From contig OZ251507.1 of assembly GCA_965242895.1 (NCBI GenBank), positions 2,480,001-2,544,000 on the forward strand: 64,000 bases of DNA, read 5' to 3'. The notes below the pieces were generated by a model. The model did no database searches. It worked only from the letters and a program-made list of their open reading frames with translations, and had not been told where the DNA came from. Numbering within the stretch: position 1 is the first letter of the stretch; each line of letters begins with the position of its first letter. The translations under genes were made by a program, and so were the position numbers. The DNA comes from CATQHL01 sp965242895 (GTDB lineage Bacteria > Actinomycetota > Acidimicrobiia > Acidimicrobiales > CATQHL01). This document shows positions 17,996 through 26,187 of the stretch, one piece after another.

Positions 17996-18276
17996 GCGCC
18001 GGCGGACGGGTTCCGACCCTTTCGGCGCCGCCCGACGCTTCCACTATCCGTCGCTCCGTCGCCCTCTCCTTTTGTCCATCGGCGTCGTCCCCGCGTCGTC
18101 CCCGAAACCCTGTTAGTCGTGTATCCTTTTGGGAGCAGCATTTGGGAGCAGCAGCCGCCTTTCCCTACTGGCGGTCGCATCTCATGTCCGAATGTCCGAA
18201 GTGGAATGCCGAGCAGGATCCTCCAAGACAGCCGAGCAGGATCCCCTAACACCCCCAAACACCGGAGTAGTACAGA

Positions 18277-18471
18277 ATGCCCAAGATGAAGACGCGCAGC
18301 GGCGCGGCCAAGAGGTTCAAAGTGACAGGTTCAGGCAAGGTCGTCCGCCGACACGCCTTCAAGAACCACATCCTGGAAAAGAAGTCCCCCAAGCGCAAAC
18401 GCCAACTGCGCCGCGTCGGCTCGGTCAGCCCAGCTGACCTGCCTTCGGTGCGCCGTCAGATCGGCCGATAG
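18277..18471 (+). CDS. rpmI: 50S ribosomal protein L35
   Basis: A 64-residue basic protein, exactly the family size. The motifs MPKMKTRSGAAKRFKVTGSG, HILEKKSPKRKRQLR and the ending PSVRRQIGR are diagnostic. It lies between infC (280 bases upstream) and rplT, the universal order. The infC-rpmI spacer has short repeats such as GGGAGCAGCA twice near 18130-18155 and GAGCAGGATC twice near 18210-18243, but no clear promoter. Confidence 0.96.
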   Translation: MPKMKTRSGAAKRFKVTGSGKVVRRHAFKNHILEKKSPKRKRQLRRVGSVSPADLPSVRRQIGR

Positions 18472-18504
18472 GCGTTCCGGCGATAGGTGCGGCAGCCACT
18501 CTCA

Positions 18505-18600
18505 GGCAGAGGATTCAGATTTAGCCGAGGATTCAAGAGAAGCAGCAAAAGCAGCAAAAGCAGGATTCAGCAGGGATTCAGAGAAGGATTCAAGAGAAGG
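18505..18600 (+). repeat. GGATTCA repeats in the rpmI-rplT spacer
   Basis: The 135-base spacer carries five copies of GGATTCA and two of AGCAAAAGCAGC. In many bacteria this gap is short, or holds an L20-binding control site; here it is a repeat tract. The last unit, AGAAGG at 18595-18600, also serves as the ribosome site of rplT. Confidence 0.65.
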
Positions 18601-18606
18601 ATCAAA

Positions 18607-18984
18607 ATGTCAAGAGCCAAGAACTCCTCCCAGCGGCGTAAGAGACGCAAGGTCACGCTGGCTCGCGCTCGCGGATACTACGGCAACAAATCCCGGACCT
18701 GGCGGGGCGCCAATGAACAACTGCTTCACTCCTTCCAGTACGCCTACCGAGACCGCCGCGCCCGCAAAGGCGACTTCCGCCGCCTCTGGATTCAGCGCAT
18801 CAACGCGGCGTGCCGGCTCAACGGCAGTAATTACAGCCGGTTCATGGCAGGTCTGAAGGCGGCCGGGGTGGAACTCGACCGCAAATCCTTAGCTGAGATG
18901 GCGGTGTCCGACCCCGAGTCTTTCTCCTCCCTCGTGAAGCGCTCGCAGACGGCGTCGGAAACTTCCGTCCGGGAAGGCTCCTGA
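18607..18984 (+). CDS. rplT: 50S ribosomal protein L20
   Basis: A 125-residue rRNA-binding assembly protein. Diagnostic segments are RKKVTLARARGYYG-like RRKVTLARARGYYGNKSRTW, YAYRDRRARKGDFRRLWIQR and INAACRLNGSNYSRFMAGL. I placed the start at 18607 because MSRAKN matches family N-termini and follows AGAAGG. An open frame continues 40 codons upstream, but those codons are the spacer repeats and should not be translated. The C-terminus has a short extra tail (SQTASETSVREGS). Confidence 0.95.
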   Translation: MSRAKNSSQRRKRRKVTLARARGYYGNKSRTWRGANEQLLHSFQYAYRDRRARKGDFRRLWIQRINAACRLNGSNYSRFMAGLKAAGVELDRKSLAEMAVSDPESFSSLVKRSQTASETSVREGS

Positions 18985-19055
18985 TTAACGACGCCGCGCC
19001 AACGGCACGCCCGGCGGCGCGCCGCAGGTCGGAGGTAAACGGAAAGATCCGCAGG

Positions 19056-19844
19056 TTGCGGAAGTTGGCTGCTTCGGCTTCCGTCCGCAAGTCCGAAGGG
19101 GTCGTTCTGGTGGAGGGCGCCACGCTCTGCGGCGAAGCGCTCGAATCCGGTCTGCAGATGCGGGAGGTTTTCCTCGAAACCTCCAGGCTGGACGACGGAG
19201 GGCGCTGCCTGGCAGCCCTGGCCGACGAGGAAGGTGCGGAGATTTGGAATCTATGGGAGGGTGCGCTGAGCCCGGTGAGGTCTTCGAGCACTCCGCAGCC
19301 GCTGCTGGCGGTATTCGACCGACCCGACCGCGTCCTCCCAGCTGACGTCCGCTTCGTGCTGGCCGCTGCGGAGGTGTCCGATCCCGGGAACGCCGGAACG
19401 CTGATCCGCTGCGCCGAGGGTGCTGGCGCCGACGCTGTGATCTTCGCCGGAGAATGCGCCGACCCGTTCGGCCCCAAGGCCGTGCGCGCCTCTGCCGGTT
19501 CGGTCTTTCGTATTCCCGTTCGCTGGCAGTCCGACCCCGACGCCGCCCTCGAGGAAATGGATTCCCTCTGCCTCAGAAGGGTGGGTACGGCGGTCGGAAA
19601 GGGTCTCCCGTACGAGTTGGCCGACCTCTCCCCGCCGCTCGCTCTGGTAGTAGGCAACGAGTCGCATGGCGTCCCTCCCGCCTGGGAGCAGGGCATTTCA
19701 GAATGGGTGCACATTCTTCTCGACGGACAGACGGAATCCCTGAACGTGGGCGCTGCGGCGGCTGTGCTCTGTTTCGAGGTGCGGCGGCGGATGCAGTCCG
19801 CCAGCGGCGATTCCGCCCGGTCGCATTCGGGTCGATCCTCCTAA
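19056..19844 (+). CDS. SpoU/TrmH-family RNA 2'-O-methyltransferase
   Basis: A 262-residue methyltransferase of the SPOUT class, acting on rRNA or tRNA ribose. An N-terminal substrate-binding part (EGVVLVEGATLCGEALESG) is followed by the three SpoU motifs: DPGNAGTLIRCAEGAGADA, LALVVGNESHGV and LNVGAAAAVLCFEV. The listed TTG start is uncertain: the frame stays open upstream to about 18985 and GGAGG at 19031-19035 has no good start codon at the right distance. Its position between rplT and pheS is the usual one in actinobacteria. The exact nucleotide modified cannot be told. Confidence 0.85.
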   Translation: MRKLAASASVRKSEGVVLVEGATLCGEALESGLQMREVFLETSRLDDGGRCLAALADEEGAEIWNLWEGALSPVRSSSTPQPLLAVFDRPDRVLPADVRFVLAAAEVSDPGNAGTLIRCAEGAGADAVIFAGECADPFGPKAVRASAGSVFRIPVRWQSDPDAALEEMDSLCLRRVGTAVGKGLPYELADLSPPLALVVGNESHGVPPAWEQGISEWVHILLDGQTESLNVGAAAAVLCFEVRRRMQSASGDSARSHSGRSS

Positions 19845-19855
19845 GCGGTCTTCCG

Positions 19856-20962
19856 ATGATCTCCAACCCTCAGGATGCGGCTAACCCCCGGGGTGCGGCT
19901 GCCCCTCAGGAGGCCAACTTCCCCCAGGATGCGCCTGCCCCTCAGGAGACGCCCACTCCCCAAAACCTGGCTTCGCAGGCGGAGGCTCTGGCCGCCGACG
20001 CCGTCGAAGCCGTCTCGAGCGCCGGCGCCGCCGATCTTCCTCGCCTTCGCTCTGCGCTGCTCGGAAAGTCATCGCCGCTCTCCGGTCTGCGCCGCCGTCT
20101 GGGCGAACTCCCCCCGTCGGAGCGTCCCGCAGCCGGGCGCGCCGTGAGCAGCGCTCTGGCCGAGGTGTCGGAGCGTCTCGACGCTCGCGAGGAGGAAATC
20201 GCTCAACAGCAGATGCACCTGCGCCTGGAGTCCGAGCGCATGGACCTAACCGAGGTGCTCGAACTCCCCGCCGTCGGGAGTCTTCACGTAGTCACGCAGA
20301 CGCAGCAGCGCCTTGAGGACGTCTTCTGCGGGATGGGTTTCGAAGTGGCCGAGGGGCCGGAAGTGGAGACGGAGTGGCACAACTTCACCGCCTTGAACTT
20401 CCCTCACGGCCATCCTGCCCGTGACATGTACGACACCCTCTACGTCGACTTCGGCGAGCCCGGCAGCACCCTCCTGCGCACCCACACCTCCCCAGTGCAG
20501 ATAAGGGTTATGCAGTCAGCCGAGCCGCCCCTGTACGTGGTTGCGCCTGGGCGCTGCTTCCGCCGCGACACGGCCGACGCCACCCACATGCCCGTCTTCC
20601 ACCAGATAGAAGGGTTGGTCGTCGACAAGGACATCTCCCTCGGCGACCTGGCGGGCACCATCGAATCCTTCACCTCCTCCTACTTCGGGCCGGGTTTCAC
20701 CTCCCGCCTGCGTCCGTCCTATTTTCCGTTCACTGAGCCCTCCGCCGAGTTCGACGTCCAGCGCCCCGATGGGGCCTGGCTGGAACTGGGCGGCTGCGGA
20801 ATGGTGCACCCCGCCGTGCTGGAGATCTGCGGCATCGACCCCGAAGTCTGGAGCGGCTTCGCTTTCGGCTTCGGCATCGACCGGCTGGCCATGATCCGCC
20901 ATGAAATCGACGACCTGCGCGACTTCTGGAGCAACGACGTCCGCTTCCTGGAGCAGTTCTGA
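19856..20962 (+). CDS. pheS: Phenylalanyl-tRNA synthetase alpha subunit
   Basis: A 368-residue catalytic subunit that charges tRNA-Phe together with PheT. A coiled coil at about residues 40-125 is followed by the class II core: motif 2 LYVVAPGRCFRRDTADATH, FHQIEGLVVD, PSYFPFTEPSAEFDV, and motif 3 WSGFAFGFGIDRLAMIRH. The ATG at 19856 lies 12 bases after the methyltransferase stop. Residues 1-40 are unusual: a run of Pro-Gln-containing units (NPQDAANPRGAAAPQEA and on) encoded by repeated CCCCAGGATGCG-like DNA, not part of the family fold. Confidence 0.95.
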   Translation: MISNPQDAANPRGAAAPQEANFPQDAPAPQETPTPQNLASQAEALAADAVEAVSSAGAADLPRLRSALLGKSSPLSGLRRRLGELPPSERPAAGRAVSSALAEVSERLDAREEEIAQQQMHLRLESERMDLTEVLELPAVGSLHVVTQTQQRLEDVFCGMGFEVAEGPEVETEWHNFTALNFPHGHPARDMYDTLYVDFGEPGSTLLRTHTSPVQIRVMQSAEPPLYVVAPGRCFRRDTADATHMPVFHQIEGLVVDKDISLGDLAGTIESFTSSYFGPGFTSRLRPSYFPFTEPSAEFDVQRPDGAWLELGGCGMVHPAVLEICGIDPEVWSGFAFGFGIDRLAMIRHEIDDLRDFWSNDVRFLEQF

Positions 20963-21008
20963 GACGGCGGCGGTTTGAGACGAGGCGTCAGACGGGGGAT
21001 CAGCTGAG

Positions 21009-23456
21009 ATGAAAGTCCTGCTTTCTTGGCTGAGAGAGTTCGCCCCCCTGGAGGGGTCGCCTGCCGACCTGGCCCACGACCTTTCCGACCTGGGTCTCAC
21101 AGTGGAGGAGATGGCCGACTTCGGCGCTGACCTCCACGGCGTCGTGGTGGCTCGGGTGGCGGCTCTGCGTCCTCACCCCTCCGCCGACCGGATCGGCCTG
21201 GTGGACGTGGAGCAGGCCGACGGGAAGGTCGTCCAGGTCTGCTGCGGAGCCTTCAACATGGCCGTGGGCGACCTGGTGCCTCTGGCCGTGGTCGGCTCGA
21301 CGCTGCCAGGGGGCAGGAGGATCGGACGCCGCAAGATGCGCGGGGAGTGGTCGGAGGGGATGCTCTGTTCGCCCGCCGAGTTGGGCATGGGCACCGACCA
21401 GTCGGGCATCCTTATCCTGCCGGAGGGCCTGACACTGGGCGAAGATCTCTCCTCGGCGCTGGGATTGTCCGAAGACGTGCTCTTCGACCTCGAGGTGAAC
21501 CCGAACCGGCCCGACGCCCTCTCCGTGGCGGGGGTGGCTCGCGACCTGGCTGCCAGGCGCAGGGTTCCGTTCGCCCTGCCCGAACCTCGGGTGAGCACTT
21601 CAGGGGAATCGGTGGAGGCTTCGGTGGAGATACTCGACCCCGACCTCTGCGGGCGCTTCAGCGTGACGCTCCTGCGGGGGGTGGACGCCGCCTCTTCCCC
21701 CTCTCCTCTGCTCACGCACCGGCTGCTAGCCGCCGGCATGCGGCCGGTGAATCCGGTAGTGGACGTCTCCAACTATGTGATGCTGGAGCTGGGGCAGCCC
21801 AGCCACGCCTTCGACGCCGACCTCGTGCCTGGACACCACTTCAGGGTCAGACGAGCCGCCGCAGGCGAAACCATCGTGACCCTCGACGCTCTGGAGCGCA
21901 CGCTCGAGAGTGCCGACGGCGTCATCGCCAACAGCGCCGACGAGCCCATCGGCATCGCCGGGGTGATGGGCGGGGCGAGCACCGAGGTCTCGACCTCCAC
22001 CAAGTCGATCCTTCTCGAGGCGGCCTGGTGGCAGCCCAGCGCCATCGCCGCCACCTCAAGACGTCTGGGTTTGCGAAGCGAAGCCTCGGCGCGTTTCGAA
22101 GCGGGGGTGGATCCCGAAATCGCCGAGCGCGCCCTGATGCGCTTCGCCGAACTGTCCGCCTCCTTCGGCGTAGCGGCTGCGCCCGGTCTGGTGGAAGCGG
22201 AAGGAAACTTGCCGCCGCCCGCCCGCGTGCGCCTTCGCACCGCCCGGGTCAACTCCATCCTGGGCACACGGCTCGCCCGCTCGGAGGTGCGCGAGTGCCT
22301 GGAGTCGATCGGTTTCGTTCTCAGCGGGGCGGGGGCTGGAGAGGGGGCTGGAGCCGACGGGGACGCGAGGGCCGGGGACGCCCTGGCTGGGGCCGACGGC
22401 GGGGAGGCCGGTGCCGGGGAGGCCGGTGCCGGAGTCGACTGGGACGTCGACGTCCCCTCCTGGCGCCCCGACACTTCCAGCGAGATCGATCTCATCGAGG
22501 AAGTAGGCCGGCTCTGGGGGTTCGGACGCATTCCGCGCACCGTCCCGCCATCGCCGCGCACGGGAGGTCTTTCCCTTCACCAGCGCCGCCGCAGACAGGT
22601 GCTGGAACTGCTCGCCGGTATGGGTCTCATGCAGGCCATGCCGCTGCCCTTCCTGGCGCCCGGCGACCTGGAGCGCTGCGGTCTTGCCCCCGACGGGATC
22701 GAGTTGTCCAACCCGCTGGTGGCCGAGGAATCTGTGCTGCGGACTTCCCTGCGTCCGGGCTTGCTGGCCGCCGTGTCCTACAACGCCGCCCGTCGCCGCC
22801 CCGGGGTGCGCCTGTTCGAAGTCGGCAGCGTCTGGAGCGCCGAAGGGGGCGAAGACGGTCTGCCGAACGAGTCCGATCATCTGGGGGTCGCCTTGGCGGG
22901 GGAGGAGGCGCCCGCTGCGGTGGGCGTCTGGCGCAGTTTTCAGTCGTCGCTGCCTTTGGCGGAAGCGGAACTGGTGAACGCTCCGGTAGCCGGCTTGCAT
23001 GGTTCTCGCTCGGCGGTCATACGGATCGGCAGTGAACGAGTCGGGGTCGTGGGAGAGGTTGCTCTCGACGTGTTGGGGGAGCTTGGCATCCCCGAGCGTG
23101 TGGCTTGGCTGGAGTGCGACCTAGGTGCGCTGCTCCGCCGGCACGTAAAGAGCCGGTCGTATTCGTCTCCTAGCCGCTTCCCTTCCAGCGATTTCGACTT
23201 GTCCTTCGTGCTGGCGGACTCCGTTCCGGCGTCCTCCCTGGAGTCGGCGTTGCGGGAGGCGGGCGCCGACCTGCTAGCTCAGATGCAGCTCTTCGACGTT
23301 TTCCGCAGCGAGAGGCTGGGGGAGGGTTGTCGCAGCCTGACTTGGCGGCTGAGGCTTCAGGCGAGCGACCGCACTCTTACCGACGCCGAGGTTTCCGAGG
23401 TTCGCAGCGCCTGCATTGCGGCTGCGCTGCGTACAGGGGCGGAACTCAGGGCTTGA
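21009..23456 (+). CDS. pheT: Phenylalanyl-tRNA synthetase beta subunit
   Basis: An 815-residue partner of PheS. Domains in order: tRNA-binding EMAP-like domain (about 40-150, VVVARVAALRPHPSADRIG), B3/B4 editing domain (about 200-390), B5 domain (about 400-500), core domain, and the C-terminal FDX-ACB domain (SRFPSSDFDLSFVLADSV to the end). Inside B5, at about residues 440-477 (bases 22326-22437), is an inserted run of Gly, Ala and Asp (GAGAGEGAGADGDARAGDAL and on). It contains a direct DNA repeat and separates the B5 strands from VDVPSWRPDTSSEIDLIEEV. The reading frame and all other landmarks are intact, so the enzyme should function. Confidence 0.94.
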   Translation: MKVLLSWLREFAPLEGSPADLAHDLSDLGLTVEEMADFGADLHGVVVARVAALRPHPSADRIGLVDVEQADGKVVQVCCGAFNMAVGDLVPLAVVGSTLPGGRRIGRRKMRGEWSEGMLCSPAELGMGTDQSGILILPEGLTLGEDLSSALGLSEDVLFDLEVNPNRPDALSVAGVARDLAARRRVPFALPEPRVSTSGESVEASVEILDPDLCGRFSVTLLRGVDAASSPSPLLTHRLLAAGMRPVNPVVDVSNYVMLELGQPSHAFDADLVPGHHFRVRRAAAGETIVTLDALERTLESADGVIANSADEPIGIAGVMGGASTEVSTSTKSILLEAAWWQPSAIAATSRRLGLRSEASARFEAGVDPEIAERALMRFAELSASFGVAAAPGLVEAEGNLPPPARVRLRTARVNSILGTRLARSEVRECLESIGFVLSGAGAGEGAGADGDARAGDALAGADGGEAGAGEAGAGVDWDVDVPSWRPDTSSEIDLIEEVGRLWGFGRIPRTVPPSPRTGGLSLHQRRRRQVLELLAGMGLMQAMPLPFLAPGDLERCGLAPDGIELSNPLVAEESVLRTSLRPGLLAAVSYNAARRRPGVRLFEVGSVWSAEGGEDGLPNESDHLGVALAGEEAPAAVGVWRSFQSSLPLAEAELVNAPVAGLHGSRSAVIRIGSERVGVVGEVALDVLGELGIPERVAWLECDLGALLRRHVKSRSYSSPSRFPSSDFDLSFVLADSVPASSLESALREAGADLLAQMQLFDVFRSERLGEGCRSLTWRLRLQASDRTLTDAEVSEVRSACIAAALRTGAELRA

Positions 23457-23663
23457 GCGCGTCTTGAGCGCACCGGATGCGCGCCGCGGGAGCGCGCCGC
23501 GGATGCACACCGCGGACGGCTGTGGAAATCTTTGCTAAATGGCAGTTCTTGCTGTTAGCCTGAAGGCGGCGGATGGCCGTTCGTATGGCCGTTTCACGAC
23601 TTTCTGCGGACTTTCTGCGGAATTTTCGATCCGCTTTCCAAAATCCGATCAAGCGAGTTTCAT

Positions 23664-25313
23664 TTGTCCGACCTAAAAATCCAATCAAAATCGACCGAAG
23701 CATCGGTCGCCCACCCTGGCGTATCGGTTGCCCCTCCCGATGAGGCATCGGTCGCCCCCTCCGGCGCAATGCCAGACGCCCCATCCTCCGATGCGAAGGC
23801 AACGGATCACGGCAGCAACTCGGAGGACGGCTCCGCTGTCGAAGGCCGACAGCCCAAGGCTGCCGCCCTCGCCCCCGCCGCCCCCGAAAGGCTGGTAGCG
23901 GTCAACGACCTGACCGACGAGCAGCTGCAGGCCGCCTATTCCGCCTCAGTCGTCGCCATCGAAGAGGGCACGATCATCTCCGGCAAGGTGGTGAGGATCG
24001 ACACCGAGGAAGTGATGCTGGACGTGGGCTTCAAGTCGGAAGGAGTCATCCCTGTGCGGGAGCTCTCCATCCGTCACGACGCCGTTCCGTCGGACATCGT
24101 GGAGATGGGGGAGGAGGTCGAGGCGCTCGTCCAGAAGAAGGAAGACTCCGAAGGCCGGCTCATCCTGTCCAAAAAGCGGGCGCAATACGAAAGGGCCTGG
24201 GGGAACGTCGAGCAGATACGGACGGAGGGAGGAAGCGTCAGCGGCACCGTCATCGAAGTGGTCAAGGGCGGACTGATCGTGGACATCGGCCTGAGAGGCT
24301 TCCTTCCTGCATCCCTCGTGGACTTGCGGCGGGTGCGCGACCTGAGTTCCTTCGTCGGCAGCAAGATCAAGGCACGCGTCCTGGAACTAGACAAGAACCG
24401 GAACAACGTTGTCCTCTCTCGTCGAGCTTGGCTAGAGGACGAGCAGAAGGAGCAGAGGGGAGTGTTCCTCGACCAGCTCAAGTCGGGCGAGGTGCGAGAT
24501 GGCGTCGTGTCTTCGGTGGTTCCGTTCGGAGCGTTCGTGGACATCGGCGGAATGGACGGGCTCGTGCACGTGTCCGAACTTTCCTGGCGGCACCTTGACG
24601 ACCCCAGTTCGCTGTTCGCTCCGGGCGACGAGGTGAAGGTGAAAGTGCTGGAGGTGGACGTCGAGCGGGAACGCATCAGCCTCTCCATCAAGGGCACTCA
24701 GCCGGATCCCTGGGAAGAGTTCGTTTCCACGCACAGAGTCGGGGAGTTGGTCTACGGGCGCATCACTAAACTCGTGCCGTTCGGGGCGTTCGTGCAGGTC
24801 GGAGAGAACATCGAAGGGCTAGTCCACATCTCCGAAGTCTCTCCTCACCACGTGGAGGTGCTCGAGCAGGTGGTCACCCCCGGCGAGGAGATGTGGGTGA
24901 AGATCATCAACATCGACGTAGAGCGGCGTCGTATGAGCCTTTCGGTGAAGCAGGCCGCCGAGGGGGGAGTGGTGTCGGCGGAGTATCAGGAGCACTTCGG
25001 CGATCACGCCTTCGACGAGGAGGGGAACTATCTGGGTGAAGTGACGGACGAGACGATTGAGCCCGGCGGCGGCGGCCACGTGGCCGGCGGTCAGCCTGCG
25101 TCCGATGAGGGCTCTGCGCCCGGCGGTCAGTCCGCTGAGGCAGCGCACTCCGAGGAGTCCGGGGCAGAGGCCGCCTATGCGGAGGTTGCCGAAGTCGAGA
25201 CTGCCGAAGCCGAGGTTGCTGGCGGCGGTGAGCATCCCGTCGGCGCTGAGCCCGCCGGCGAGCGGCGGGATTCCACGGGCTCTAGCCAGGACGAGGTGAA
25301 GGGCGAGGCTTAG
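23664..25313 (+). CDS. rpsA: 30S ribosomal protein S1
   Basis: A 549-residue RNA-binding protein that helps mRNA reach the 30S subunit. Four S1 domains are visible, starting at about EEGTIISGKVVRIDTEEVML, GGSVSGTVIEVVKGGLIVDI, GEVRDGVVSSVVPFGAFVDI and GELVYGRITKLVPFGAFVQV; four is the actinobacterial number. The listed start is a TTG with no clear ribosome site. The first 80 residues are low complexity with repeats (EASVAHPGVSVAPPDEASVA), so the true start may be later. The tail after residue 455 is Gly/Ala/Glu-rich. It precedes coaE and uvrB, a familiar actinobacterial order. Confidence 0.92.
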   Translation: MSDLKIQSKSTEASVAHPGVSVAPPDEASVAPSGAMPDAPSSDAKATDHGSNSEDGSAVEGRQPKAAALAPAAPERLVAVNDLTDEQLQAAYSASVVAIEEGTIISGKVVRIDTEEVMLDVGFKSEGVIPVRELSIRHDAVPSDIVEMGEEVEALVQKKEDSEGRLILSKKRAQYERAWGNVEQIRTEGGSVSGTVIEVVKGGLIVDIGLRGFLPASLVDLRRVRDLSSFVGSKIKARVLELDKNRNNVVLSRRAWLEDEQKEQRGVFLDQLKSGEVRDGVVSSVVPFGAFVDIGGMDGLVHVSELSWRHLDDPSSLFAPGDEVKVKVLEVDVERERISLSIKGTQPDPWEEFVSTHRVGELVYGRITKLVPFGAFVQVGENIEGLVHISEVSPHHVEVLEQVVTPGEEMWVKIINIDVERRRMSLSVKQAAEGGVVSAEYQEHFGDHAFDEEGNYLGEVTDETIEPGGGGHVAGGQPASDEGSAPGGQSAEAAHSEESGAEAAYAEVAEVETAEAEVAGGGEHPVGAEPAGERRDSTGSSQDEVKGEA

Positions 25314-25397
25314 ACCGCCAAGCGGCGCGGGGGCGCGGGGGGTGCGCTGGCCGCTGGGACGTGGCCGCTGATGCAAACCGCAGTTTCCGTTTCTTAG

Positions 25398-26033
25398 ATG
25401 ATTGAACTGGCGCTGACCGGAGGAATCGGAGCAGGCAAGAGCACCGTCGGGCACGGGTTGGTGGTACGCGGCGCCCACCTAGTGGACGCAGACGCAATCG
25501 TGCGTGAACTGCAGCAGCCCGGACGGCGCGTTTTCGAGGCCGTGCTCGAGTCCTTCGGAGAGAAGGTGTTGACCTCAGGCGGAGAACTCGACAGGGCTGC
25601 CTTGGCGAAGATCGTCTTCGCCGACCCAGAGCAACTGGAGCGTCTGAACTCAATTGTCCATCCAGCGGTCAGGCTGGAGATGTCTGCCCGCCGCAGCGCC
25701 TTGGCCGACGCCCTGGACAGCGATGGGGACGCCGTCGTGATCCTGGACATTCCTCTCTTGGCCGAAACGGCGTCCGGCAGCCGGAAAACCGAAGGGCTGC
25801 CCGGGATTGCCGGCGTGATCGTGGTGGAGGCTTCGCCCGCGACGGTCGTAAGGCGTCTGAGGGAGCGGCGCGGAATGAGCGAAGACGACGCAAGGGTACG
25901 CATGGAGGCCCAGGCGGGCAGCGAGGATCGCCTGGCGCTGGCTGACTTCGTCGTGTCCAACGACGGCACGCTCGATGACCTAGAACGCGGGATAGACCGC
26001 TGCTGGAGTTGGATCCAGTCCCTGCCCAGATAG
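25398..26033 (+). CDS. coaE: Dephospho-CoA kinase
   Basis: A 211-residue P-loop kinase that performs the last step of coenzyme A synthesis, phosphorylating the 3'-hydroxyl of dephospho-CoA. Walker A is LTGGIGAGKSTVG at the N-terminus, followed by the substrate residues VDADAIVREL, then HPAVRLEM, DIPLLAET and the lid segment RRLRERRGMSEDDARVRMEA. Length and order are those of the single-domain family; the extra C-terminal GrpB-type domain of some actinobacterial enzymes is absent. Confidence 0.94.
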   Translation: MIELALTGGIGAGKSTVGHGLVVRGAHLVDADAIVRELQQPGRRVFEAVLESFGEKVLTSGGELDRAALAKIVFADPEQLERLNSIVHPAVRLEMSARRSALADALDSDGDAVVILDIPLLAETASGSRKTEGLPGIAGVIVVEASPATVVRRLRERRGMSEDDARVRMEAQAGSEDRLALADFVVSNDGTLDDLERGIDRCWSWIQSLPR

Positions 26034-26187
26034 GCCGGGCTGGGTCGGCCGGGCCGGTCCGGCGGTCATGGCGGGCGCCGGGTGAACCGGCCGGGGCTGG
26101 CAGGCGGCCCGAACCGGCCAGGGCTGGCAAGCGCCGGCCAAAGCCGGGTTCACGCTCCCCGCCCCCGCTCTCCACTACGATTCGCTT

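Noticed and set aside
18487..18606. Upstream extension of rplT
   Set aside because: The extra 40 codons are spacer repeats, and the ATG at 18607 has both a ribosome site and the family N-terminus.
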